Shown piece by piece: positions 1 to 5,973 of a DNA stretch of 14,083 nt. How positions within the stretch are numbered: position 1 is the first letter of the stretch; each line of letters begins with the position of its first letter. The DNA lies in NCBI GenBank assembly GCA_915063485.1, contig CAJZDJ010000051.1, forward strand, positions 1 to 14,083, given 5' to 3'. Source of the DNA: an uncultured Actinomyces sp. (GTDB lineage Bacteria > Actinomycetota > Actinomycetes > Actinomycetales > Actinomycetaceae). The translations under genes and the position numbers were made by a program. The notes beneath the pieces are model-generated. The model did not search any database. It was not told the origin of the DNA and worked only from the letters and a program-made list of their open reading frames with translations.

Positions 1-7
1 GGTCGAC

Positions 8-63
8 GCCCCCACCACGTTTTTGTTTGTTTGTGGTGTGTTTGGGGGGTGGGGGCACCCCCC
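8..63. terminator. G/C-rich hairpin cluster, probable terminator of an upstream unit
   Basis: Three mutually exclusive pairings are visible. GCCCCCACC (8-16) is a perfect inverted repeat of GGTGGGGGC (48-56). CACCAC (13-18) pairs with GTGGTG (33-38) around a T-rich loop. GGGGGGTG (44-51) pairs with CACCCCCC (56-63). The loop and spacer are T-rich (gtttttgtttgttt), and TT follows at 64-65. I infer a terminator, perhaps bidirectional, for a gene left of the window. No coding frame is recognisable in 1-120. Confidence 0.4.
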
Positions 64-123
64 TTCATGCGTTTAGGCGACAGACATCGTTGTCTTAGAT
101 CGTCTCAATATATAAATCTAACC

Positions 124-151
124 TTGTCTGCATAGCTGCAGCTGTTAGGCT
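124..151 (+). promoter_or_regulatory. candidate promoter of the SAM riboswitch-metE unit
   Basis: TTGTCT (124-129) and TAGGCT (146-151) are separated by 16 nt; TAGGCT fits the TAnnnT form of actinobacterial -10 boxes. Transcription would start near 158, just before the aptamer at 163. An alternative is TTGTCT (90-95) with TATAAA (111-116), whose 15-nt spacing is short. The position is inferred from sequence only. Confidence 0.35.
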
Positions 152-162
152 CTAACTGTTAA

Positions 163-249
163 CCATCCAGAGCGGCTGAGAGATCTGGCTCCAAGACGCC
201 GCAGCAACCCGCGCTTAAAAGCGTAAGGTGCTCCAGCCAGAACGATGGA
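163..249 (+). promoter_or_regulatory. SAM riboswitch aptamer (S-box, SAM-I clan)
   Basis: The core matches the actinobacterial S-box pattern: AGAGCGGCTGAGAGA, then GACGCCGCAGCAACC, then AAGGTGCT. P1 is CCATC (163-167) with GATGG (244-248). P2 is GCGGC (172-176) with GCCGC (198-202), flanked by tandem G-A elements (TGAGAGA and AAGA) expected of a kink-turn. P3 is CGCT (212-215)/AGCG (220-223) with loop TAAA. CTGGCT (185-190) is complementary to AGCCAG (235-240), in the place of the usual L2-J3/4 pseudoknot. I see no separate P4 hairpin. SAM-I aptamers turn down methionine/SAM genes when SAM is plentiful, and the next gene is a methionine synthase, which supports the call. No U-tract terminator follows at once, so control may be on translation, or via a less obvious platform in 250-456. 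Confidence 0.88.
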
Positions 250-263
250 AGGATTCCCTAATA

Positions 264-287
264 ATGATGACTTCGCGAATGCGGTGA
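264..287 (+). CDS. putative Met-rich 7-codon leader peptide
   Basis: ATG at 264 opens the frame MMTSRMR, ending at TGA 285-287. Three of its seven residues are methionine. A Shine-Dalgarno-like GGAAGGA (247-253) lies 10 nt upstream and touches the 3' strand of riboswitch P1, so P1 formation could affect access to it. A GC hairpin (288-300) begins immediately after the stop codon. The frame lies between a SAM aptamer and a methionine synthase gene, which is where a methionine-sensing leader peptide would make sense. It is very short and could be chance; a second ATG at 267 is in the same frame. Confidence 0.3.
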   Translation: MMTSRMR

Positions 288-300
288 GCGGCTTAGCCGC
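288..300 (+). promoter_or_regulatory. GC hairpin in the metE leader (possible expression platform)
   Basis: GCGGC (288-292), loop TTA, GCCGC (296-300). The 5' arm repeats the aptamer P2 strand: AGCGGCT occurs at 171-177 and 287-293. Hence GCCGC at 296-300 could in principle compete for the P2 5' strand. No U-run follows. The rest of 301-445 shows a further hairpin, GGCCA (384-388)/TGGCC (393-397), but no gene and no clear terminator. Confidence 0.3.
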
Positions 301-456
301 GCCCCCTGTGGCTGCCTAAGCGCTCTTCAATAACAGCACTTTTGGGATCATAAAACAGCCGCAGCCTAGCTATAACCATTCGCGGCCACCGCTGGCCTTG
401 CCGCATGCGTCCACTTAAACGCCTTTAAAGCCAGCCTTAGACTTTGAGGAATTATC

Positions 457-1665
457 ATGACCAAAATTCGTACCACCCATGTAGGTTCCCTGCCACGCAC
501 CGCCCAGCTGCTAGAAGCTAACGACCAACGTTCAGCCGGAACCATTAGCGACGAGAAATTCAACGAAATCCTCACCGACGCCGTTGACCAGGTAATCAAA
601 CGACAGCACCAGATCGGCCTAGACGTAATCAACGAAGGCGAATACGGGCATATTACCCGTTCCGGTGTCGACTACGGCTCCTGGTGGGCCTACTCCTTCA
701 CCCGCTTTAGCGGCCTAGAGATCATCGACCCCTCCTCGCCCAAGAGCGTAGGGGACTGGGACCCCAGCAAGCCCGTGCGCAGCGAACCCGGCAAAATCCG
801 CCTGACCAGCTTCGGTGACCGCCGTGACTGGACCAAGTTCCACGACGTCTACACCGACCCCGAGCACGGCGTCTACCTAGGCAAGAAATCCCAGCAGTTC
901 CCCACCGTCACCGGTGAGCTCAAATACATCGGCCAAGACGCCGTCGCCAAAGACATTGAGCTGCTACTCAAGGGCCTAGAAGCTAACGGTATCGCACGCG
1001 AAAACGGCTTAATTGCGGCCGTATCTCCCGGATCTGCCGCCCGCGTGGCCAACGCTTACTACGCCGACGACGACGCCCACCTGCAGGCTTGGGCCACCGC
1101 CCTGCGTGAAGAGTACCGCGCCATCACTGACGCCGGCCTAACCGTGCAGATCGACGCCCCCGACTTCGCCGAAGCCTGGGACCAAATCAATCCCGAACCC
1201 ACAGTGGCCGACTACCGCGCCTGGCTACGCAAGCGCCTAGAAGCCGTCAACTACGCCCTCGAAGGCATCAACCCCGACCAGGTGCGTTTCCACCTGTGCT
1301 GGGGCTCCTGGCACGGCCCGCACACCACCGACATTGCCTTCAAGGAAATCGTCGACATCGCTCTGGAAGTAAACGCCCGCTACCTCACCTTCGAGGCCGC
1401 AAACGTACGCCACGAACACGAATGGACCGTGTGGCAGGACGTTAAGCTCCCCGACGACCGCGTAATCCTGCCCGGCGTGGTCTCCCACGCCACCAACGTG
1501 GTGGAACACCCCGAGCTAGTAGCCCAGCGTATCCGCCGCTTCACCGACCTGGTTGGGCGCGAGCGAGTAATCGCCTCCACCGACTGCGGCCTAGGGGGAC
1601 GCATCCACCCCTCACTGGCCTGGGCCAAGCTCGAATCCCTGGCCCAGGGCGCCGCACTGGTGTGA
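457..1665 (+). CDS. core MetE-family methionine synthase (short, C-terminal-domain type)
   Basis: This 402-aa protein corresponds to only the catalytic C-terminal half of cobalamin-independent methionine synthase (full MetE is about 750 aa). It should transfer a methyl group to homocysteine to make methionine in the cytoplasm. The zinc/thiol ligands of the family are visible: H279 and C281 in FHLCWGSWHG, E313 in TFEAAN and C377 in STDCGLGG. IDAPD at 232-236 resembles the substrate-binding IDEPA segment of MetE. The N-terminus HVGSLPR is also typical. ATG 457 has GAGGA at 446-450. B. subtilis YxjG/YxjH are similar S-box-controlled short MetE paralogues, and some core MetE enzymes use methylcobalamin rather than methyl-folate; the methyl donor here cannot be told. 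It stands alone between a SAM riboswitch and a terminator. Family confidence is high, exact reaction moderate. Confidence 0.88.
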   Translation: MTKIRTTHVGSLPRTAQLLEANDQRSAGTISDEKFNEILTDAVDQVIKRQHQIGLDVINEGEYGHITRSGVDYGSWWAYSFTRFSGLEIIDPSSPKSVGDWDPSKPVRSEPGKIRLTSFGDRRDWTKFHDVYTDPEHGVYLGKKSQQFPTVTGELKYIGQDAVAKDIELLLKGLEANGIARENGLIAAVSPGSAARVANAYYADDDAHLQAWATALREEYRAITDAGLTVQIDAPDFAEAWDQINPEPTVADYRAWLRKRLEAVNYALEGINPDQVRFHLCWGSWHGPHTTDIAFKEIVDIALEVNARYLTFEAANVRHEHEWTVWQDVKLPDDRVILPGVVSHATNVVEHPELVAQRIRRFTDLVGRERVIASTDCGLGGRIHPSLAWAKLESLAQGAALV

Positions 1666-1709
1666 CAGACGGTGTGATAAACATCTGTAAATAGTCTCTA
1701 CGCGCATAT

Positions 1710-1745
1710 AACCGGGCTGATAGCACACGTTATCGGCCCGGTTTT
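1710..1745 (+). terminator. intrinsic terminator after the MetE-family gene
   Basis: AACCGGGCTGATA (1710-1722) pairs with TATCGGCCCGGTT (1731-1743): 13 bp including one G-U, with an 8-nt loop, running into TTTT (1742-1745). It lies 45 nt after the stop codon and isolates the riboswitch-controlled gene from the next unit. Confidence 0.9.
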
Positions 1746-1770
1746 GCTAGTGTCGCCCTGTTAGCAAGTT

Positions 1771-1801
1771 TTGTAAGCCGGCCTTACAATTGGCATAGGT
1801 T
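1771..1801 (+). promoter_or_regulatory. candidate promoter with perfect dyad (operator-like)
   Basis: TTGTAAG (1771-1777) and CTTACAA (1783-1789) form a perfect 7-bp inverted repeat with spacer CCGGC. TTGTAA can also serve as a -35 box, with CATAGG (1794-1799, 17-nt spacing) or TAGGTT (1796-1801, 19 nt) as -10. A repressor bound at the dyad would block this promoter. No U-run follows the dyad, so a terminator is unlikely. The regulator is unknown. Confidence 0.35.
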
Positions 1802-1826
1802 TACCGCGTACGAAAGTGAAGCCATC

Positions 1827-2435
1827 TTGAGTGAAGCTAGCGAACCTCGCAACATTGATGACGAATTCGCCGCACTAGTTGCGGACCTTAATACTCAAGA
1901 TTCCCAGCTTCCCAAAGCTGTAAAAATCGCAATCGTGCTCACGCCTCTGCTAGATGCGCAGGTCCTGGCCTCATTTGCGGCCCTGAGCGAGCATGAATGC
2001 TGGGCGGTACCCTCATCCACCGGGGCCTTTGCAGTAAAAGAACTAGTCTCTACCCACGAACAGTGGGACATCAGCGAACTGGTTGGCGGCGTCGACAGTG
2101 AACCCCAAGAGGCAGCGGACCTAGCCAAAGACCTATCGCGCCTAACCCGCGAAGGGGTAGTGCTACTAACCGCAGACCTAGCCACCGACGTCGGCATTGA
2201 AACCGGGCTATCAGGCCAGGTCACCGCCCGTCGCTACGAAAACGGTCAAGCCGGCGAAGAACTCAGCGCCGGACTGATCATGAGCGCCCTAGACGCAGCC
2301 GTAGAAGACATACTGTTTGGCATTACCAAGGTGGAGGATGTGCCCGGAGCCGTATCCACCAGCGACCCAGGCGTCACCCAAACCGTAACCGACTTCAAAA
2401 AGCCGCGTCGTTTCGGTTTTTTCGGCCGTAAGTGA
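1827..2435 (+). CDS. unrecognised 202-aa acidic protein paired with SseB
   Basis: I do not recognise the family. The protein is soluble, with no signal peptide or membrane segment. It has an acidic N-terminal third, a probable alpha/beta core around residues 30-150 (KIAIVLTPLLDAQVLASF; EGVVLLTADLATDVGIE), and a short basic aromatic tail KKPRRFGFFGRK at the C-terminus. The start is TTG 1827; the upstream GAAAGTGAAG gives only a weak ribosome-binding site, and no better start was seen. Its stop codon overlaps the GTG of the SseB-family gene, so the two are probably translationally coupled and may act together; a divergent SseB-like fold is possible but not shown. Leucine is encoded mainly by CTA (11 of 21 by hand count), which is unusual. 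Confidence 0.75.
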   Translation: MSEASEPRNIDDEFAALVADLNTQDSQLPKAVKIAIVLTPLLDAQVLASFAALSEHECWAVPSSTGAFAVKELVSTHEQWDISELVGGVDSEPQEAADLAKDLSRLTREGVVLLTADLATDVGIETGLSGQVTARRYENGQAGEELSAGLIMSALDAAVEDILFGITKVEDVPGAVSTSDPGVTQTVTDFKKPRRFGFFGRK

Positions 2436-3223
2436 GCATCATGTCGCAAGAACAGCTACAAGCTGCCCTAGCTGCCCGTGAGCGTATCTCCAAGCTCCTG
2501 GCCCCCAATCCCTTTGCCGACGACGACGGCTCCACCCCTGCCGCTCTAGCTGCCGCCCTTAGTGCCCAGCTACCGCGACCCCAATTCCTACGCGAACTAG
2601 TTGCGGCCATTGCAGCCACGCGCTTGATCGTGCCCGTGCCCGCACATGGCCTAGAAGAGCCGGCCGCCGTCGCCGTCGAAATTGGTAAACCGGGCGGACA
2701 CAAGCCGCACCAAAATGACCCCGCCCAAGACGCCGCGAGCCTGGCCTTGCACCTAGATGACGGGCATATCGCCATGCCGGTGTTTAGCTCCCAGGCAGAT
2801 ATGCAGGCTTGGCGCACCGACGTGCGTCCCGCCCCGGTCACTCCCCAGCGCGCTGCCCAAGTGGCTTGCCTGTCCACTGACCAGATCTGGGTACTAAACC
2901 CAGCCACAGACAATATTCGTATCCCGCGCCCCGCCGTAATTTCCCTAAGCCAAGCCCAAAAATGGGTTCCCAGCTGGGAAAACGAGCAGCTACAAGCAGA
3001 GCTGAAAGAGCAGCTGATGGCCTACAAAGCCATGGTAAATGTGGCTTTCGAAGCGGGGGACACCTCAGAGCTACGCATCTATGCACTAATTGACCGCAGC
3101 TGCGGCAAGGAAGAAATGCTTGATGCGGTAGAAGGCGCCCAACAAGTGCTAGTAAATCCGGATTGGGCTAACCGGGTTGATCACGTAGAAATTTGTCCCA
3201 TACTTTGGCCGATTGAGCAGTAA
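2432..3223 (+). CDS. SseB family protein
   Basis: The 263-aa soluble protein has the SseB N-terminal pattern: LRELVAAIAATRLIVPVPA near residues 55-72, then LALHLDDGHIAMPVFSS around 105-121, with a VLNPATDNIRIPRPAV segment near 150-165. The C-terminal part (about 175-263, charged helix QAELKEQLMAYKAMV, then strands RIYALI and HVEICPIL) resembles the SseB C-terminal domain. SseB was named for enhanced serine sensitivity in E. coli, but its biochemical role is not settled. Start choice is open: GTG 2432 overlaps the previous stop by 4 nt (GTGA), whereas ATG 2441 has AAGTGAG at 2430-2436 and would shorten the protein by three residues. The EamA transporter follows after 19 nt, so the two are probably cotranscribed. 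Confidence 0.72.
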   Translation: MSIMSQEQLQAALAARERISKLLAPNPFADDDGSTPAALAAALSAQLPRPQFLRELVAAIAATRLIVPVPAHGLEEPAAVAVEIGKPGGHKPHQNDPAQDAASLALHLDDGHIAMPVFSSQADMQAWRTDVRPAPVTPQRAAQVACLSTDQIWVLNPATDNIRIPRPAVISLSQAQKWVPSWENEQLQAELKEQLMAYKAMVNVAFEAGDTSELRIYALIDRSCGKEEMLDAVEGAQQVLVNPDWANRVDHVEICPILWPIEQ

Positions 3224-3242
3224 ATCGTAACCCGGGAGAGAA

Positions 3243-4202
3243 GTGAATAAGCAGTTTCGCGGCTATGCAATAACCACTTTTGCGGCTATTTGTTGGGGAT
3301 TTTCGGGCGTATGCGGTGAGCTGCTCGTTAAGCGCTACGCTGTTGACCCAGAATGGCTTACCTCCATCCGTATGGTGTTGGCGGGAGGCCTGCTGATCGC
3401 TTTTATTTTGGGGCGTGACAAGGGACTAAGCGATAAGCATCGCCAATTGCTGCGCACCCGTGCCGACTGGGTTAGCTTGCTGGTTTACACCCTATTTGGT
3501 TTGATCGCTAACCTTTACACCTACCTGATTGCGGTTAAAAGCTCTAACGCTGGTACCGCCACGGTTTTGCAATACTTGGGCCCAATTCTGATTGTGATTT
3601 GGGTGTGTATTCGCTCTAAGCGACGCCCGCATTTAACTGAAATATTTGCCGTATTACTGGCCCTAGTGGGTACGGCAGTGCTGGCTACGCACGGCAATAT
3701 TGGTGAGCTAGTTATTACCCCTGCCGCCCTGTACTGGGGGTTGGCCTGTGCGCTGGCGCTGGCGCTATACACCCTGCTGCCCACCAAACTTATTCGTAAA
3801 TACTCTTCTGACCTGGTGGTTTGCTACGGCATGCTACTAGGGGGGACGTTGATGAGCCTGGCCACCATGGTTTGGCAGGTACATGTACAAACCTCTGCTG
3901 GTTTCTACCTTTACATGGTGGGCATGGTAGTGCTGGGCACGGTGGTGGCCTTCGTGCTATTCCTGCAGGGTGTGCAAGATATTGGCGCGGTTAATGCCTC
4001 TCTAATTGCTTGTCTAGAGCCTGTGGCTGCCTCGCTATTCTCCTTCGCTTTAGCCGGCACCTATTTCTCAGGTGAAGACATTGCCGGCATGGCCCTAATT
4101 ATGTGTGCGGTTTTAGCGGTTGGTTTCCAAGACTTCATGGTGGCCCGCCACAACCCGCATCCGCGCACCAATGAGCTTTCTGCGCAGCCAGCCGCAGTTT
4201 AA
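3243..4202 (+). CDS. EamA/DMT-superfamily transporter, ten membrane segments
   Basis: A 319-aa hydrophobic protein with two EamA-type halves, roughly residues 8-148 and 160-297, giving about ten transmembrane helices. Family features include the N-terminal WGFSGVCGELLVKR, TATVLQYLGPILIVIW near 105-120, and NASLIACLEPVAASLF (251-266), whose conserved Glu-Pro is typical of the second repeat. Such proteins usually export amino acids or other metabolites through the inner membrane; the substrate cannot be read here. The start is GTG 3243 with GGGAG at 3234-3238. It follows the SseB-family gene by 19 nt and precedes the permease by 26 nt, suggesting one operon. Its GC content is visibly lower than its neighbours (3241-3300 about 43% by hand count), hinting at a different origin or relaxed composition. 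Confidence 0.88.
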   Translation: MNKQFRGYAITTFAAICWGFSGVCGELLVKRYAVDPEWLTSIRMVLAGGLLIAFILGRDKGLSDKHRQLLRTRADWVSLLVYTLFGLIANLYTYLIAVKSSNAGTATVLQYLGPILIVIWVCIRSKRRPHLTEIFAVLLALVGTAVLATHGNIGELVITPAALYWGLACALALALYTLLPTKLIRKYSSDLVVCYGMLLGGTLMSLATMVWQVHVQTSAGFYLYMVGMVVLGTVVAFVLFLQGVQDIGAVNASLIACLEPVAASLFSFALAGTYFSGEDIAGMALIMCAVLAVGFQDFMVARHNPHPRTNELSAQPAAV

Positions 4203-4228
4203 TAAAAACAGGCTTTAAGGAGCCGATC

Positions 4229-5698
4229 ATGAGTACTGATTCACTCACCCCCCAGTCACAACGCAGCGAAAGCCGCCTAGCGGTAGAAACCGTCGGCTTG
4301 GATGTAATCGCTGAAGCAGATCGTAAAGGTAAACCGGCAGATTTATTTATGCCTTGGTTTGCCGCCAACATTTCAGTCCTAGGTATTTCCTGGGGCGCAT
4401 GGGTATTAGGCTTTGGTTTATCGCTAGTGCAGGCCCTACTGATTTCAGTAGTGGGCCTAACCTTGTCTTTCCTGCTGTGCGGCCTGGTGGCAATTGCGGG
4501 TAAACGCGGCTCAGCCCCCACCCTGGTGCTTTCACGCGCTGCTTTTGGCTATCACGGCAACCGTGTATCGGCGTTAATTTCCTGGATTTTGACCGTGGGC
4601 TGGGAAACTTTCCTAGCCATCATGGCGGTGCAAGCTACCGCCACCGTGATGGGAGCCCTAGGCTTTAGCAACCACCTACTGGCCCAGATCGCCGCCTTGA
4701 TTCTGGTGGTAGTGCTTGCAGCCGGCTCAGGAATTTTAGGTTTCGACACCATTATGAAAGTGCAAACCTGGATCACTTGGGCTACCGCCGCGCTAACCCT
4801 GGTTTACCTGGTACTAGTGGCTGACAAGATTAACTTTTCAGTGCTTGCCGCCCGCCCGGCAGCTTCCAGCACAGCTGTGCTAGGTGCCGGATGCATGTTG
4901 GCGGTGGGTTTTGGTTTTGGCTGGGTAAATGCGGCCGCCGACTATTCACGTTACCTGCCGCGCAACGCCTCAACTCGTGGGGTAGTAGGTTGGACTACCT
5001 TCGGGGCCTCACTGCCGGTGCTAGTGCTGGTTTGTTTTGGGGTGCTGCTGGTGGGTTCCTCAGGAGCTGAGCTGTCACAGAAAATTGGGGACGACCCAAT
5101 TGGGGCGCTGACCACCTTACTACCCACCTGGTTCTTGATCCCCTTCGCCCTAGTAGCGATTTTGGGTCTAGTGGGCGGTATCGTCATGGATATTTATTCC
5201 TCGGGCCTGTCTTTACTGGCTACGGGTGTGCCTGTGTCGCGTCCGGTAGCTACCGCCATTGATGGCACCATCATGACGCTGGGCACGATTGTGGTGGTTT
5301 TCTTTGCCGACTCCTTCTTAACCCCCTTTACCGCATTCTTAACCACCTTGGGTGTGGTAATTGCTGCTTGGGCTGGGGTTATGTTGGCTGATATTGCGTT
5401 GCGTCACAAAGAGTACGACGACGCCGATCTGTTCACCCCCGCAGGCCGTTACGGCAGCGTCAACTGGGGAGCTATGGCTAGCTTGGTGATAGCTTCCTTT
5501 GTCGGTTGGGGCCTGGTGGTAAACACCGGGGCTTCCTGGCTGTCATGGCAGGGCTACCTGCTAAGCCCATTAGGTTTGGGTGGGCGTCAAGGCAGCTGGG
5601 CTGGGGCTAACCTGGGCATTTTGCTGGCCCTAGTAATTGGTTTTGCCGGTTACTGGATTAGCAGCGCCAGGCGTGTACGTCGTCAAGAAGAACGCTGA
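4229..5698 (+). CDS. NCS1-family cytosine/purine-type permease
   Basis: A 489-aa integral membrane protein with about twelve helices. NCS1 (nucleobase-cation-symport-1) signs are PWFAANISVLGISWG (42-56), the GKRGSAPTLVLSRAAFGYHGN stretch (91-111), GWETF (124-128) and AAADYSRYLPR (235-245). The family imports cytosine, purines, allantoin, hydantoin or related compounds with H+ or Na+. The actinobacterial look suggests a purine/cytosine-type substrate, but specificity is not readable. ATG 4229 is preceded by an excellent TAAGGAG (4216-4222). The cytoplasmic N-terminus of about 40 residues is hydrophilic, and the C-terminus is basic (ARRVRRQEER). It ends the unit starting at 1827. No strong terminator follows before the infC promoter; only a loose GCAGTA (5702-5707)/TACTGC (5743-5748) pairing is seen. 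Confidence 0.88.
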   Translation: MSTDSLTPQSQRSESRLAVETVGLDVIAEADRKGKPADLFMPWFAANISVLGISWGAWVLGFGLSLVQALLISVVGLTLSFLLCGLVAIAGKRGSAPTLVLSRAAFGYHGNRVSALISWILTVGWETFLAIMAVQATATVMGALGFSNHLLAQIAALILVVVLAAGSGILGFDTIMKVQTWITWATAALTLVYLVLVADKINFSVLAARPAASSTAVLGAGCMLAVGFGFGWVNAAADYSRYLPRNASTRGVVGWTTFGASLPVLVLVCFGVLLVGSSGAELSQKIGDDPIGALTTLLPTWFLIPFALVAILGLVGGIVMDIYSSGLSLLATGVPVSRPVATAIDGTIMTLGTIVVVFFADSFLTPFTAFLTTLGVVIAAWAGVMLADIALRHKEYDDADLFTPAGRYGSVNWGAMASLVIASFVGWGLVVNTGASWLSWQGYLLSPLGLGGRQGSWAGANLGILLALVIGFAGYWISSARRVRRQEER

Positions 5699-5745
5699 TA
5701 GGCAGTAGGTGAGCGAAGCAATTTGTGAGAGCTGTCGCCTATTAC

Positions 5746-5774
5746 TGCACTTTAAAGGCAGCAGCTGCTAGAGT
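5746..5774 (+). promoter_or_regulatory. candidate extended -10 promoter for the infC operon
   Basis: TGC-TAGAGT (5766-5774) fits an extended -10 (TGnTAnnnT). A weak -35, TGCACT (5746-5751), lies 17 nt upstream. Transcription would start near 5781, giving a leader of about 190 nt before infC, which holds the hairpin at 5896-5930. The call rests on motif matching alone. Confidence 0.4.
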
Positions 5775-5780
5775 TAACCC

Positions 5781-5895
5781 GTTATGCCGGTAAAAGCCGG
5801 CGCCAAGAGGAGTCAACCTCCCACCTAGGCGCGCACAGCGTTCGGGTCCTAGCAGCGTTTAACAGCGTTATGGCTTGTCTTAAGCAAGCCTCGCC
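5781..5895 (+). promoter_or_regulatory. structured infC leader upstream of the attenuator hairpin
   Basis: Several elements precede the terminator-like hairpin. GCCGG (5786-5790) pairs with CCGGC (5797-5801). CAGCGTT occurs three times, at 5836, 5853 and 5863. GGCTTG (5872-5877) pairs with CAAGCC (5885-5890), ending 5 nt before the next stem. These could form alternative structures controlling readthrough. I saw no T-box motif (AGGGTGGnACCGCG) and do not recognise a named leader family. Confidence 0.35.
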
Positions 5896-5942
5896 AGACC
5901 TTTACCCTGTGACGAGCGGGGTGAAGGTCTTTCCTTTTGTTT
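5896..5942 (+). terminator. terminator-like hairpin in the infC leader (probable attenuator)
   Basis: AGACCTTTACCC (5896-5907) pairs with GGGTGAAGGTCT (5919-5930): 12 bp with one G-U. The U-rich tract TTCCTTTTGTTT (5931-5942) follows. It lies downstream of the best promoter candidate and 31 nt before infC, so I read it as an attenuator within the leader. It could instead end the upstream permease transcript, about 200 nt after that gene's stop. Attenuation of infC-rpmI-rplT operons by ribosomal protein L20 is known in Firmicutes; here that is inference. Confidence 0.65.
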
Positions 5943-5973
5943 GACCACCCACAACACATAGTGAGGAACTGCC

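Noticed and set aside
366..632. Open frames on the minus strand opposite the metE leader, metE, pheS, the permease and tyrS
   Set aside because: They lie antisense to well-supported genes, have low-complexity Arg/Ser/Ala-rich translations typical of GC-rich shadow frames, and lack ribosome-binding sites and recognisable domains.
5702..5748. GCAGTA/TACTGC pairing as terminator of the permease gene
   Set aside because: Only six pairs with a 35-nt loop and no U-tract, so it is too weak to call.
5870..5944. 24-codon ATG frame running through the infC leader hairpin and U-tract
   Set aside because: No Shine-Dalgarno precedes ATG 5870. Its two Phe codons come from the U-tract itself. A leader peptide cannot be excluded, but the evidence is too thin to list it as a gene.
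5781..5973. T-box riboswitch before infC, or before the synthetase genes pheS or tyrS
   Set aside because: No AGGGTGGnACCGCG-like antiterminator or specifier stem was found in the leaders of infC, pheS or tyrS.
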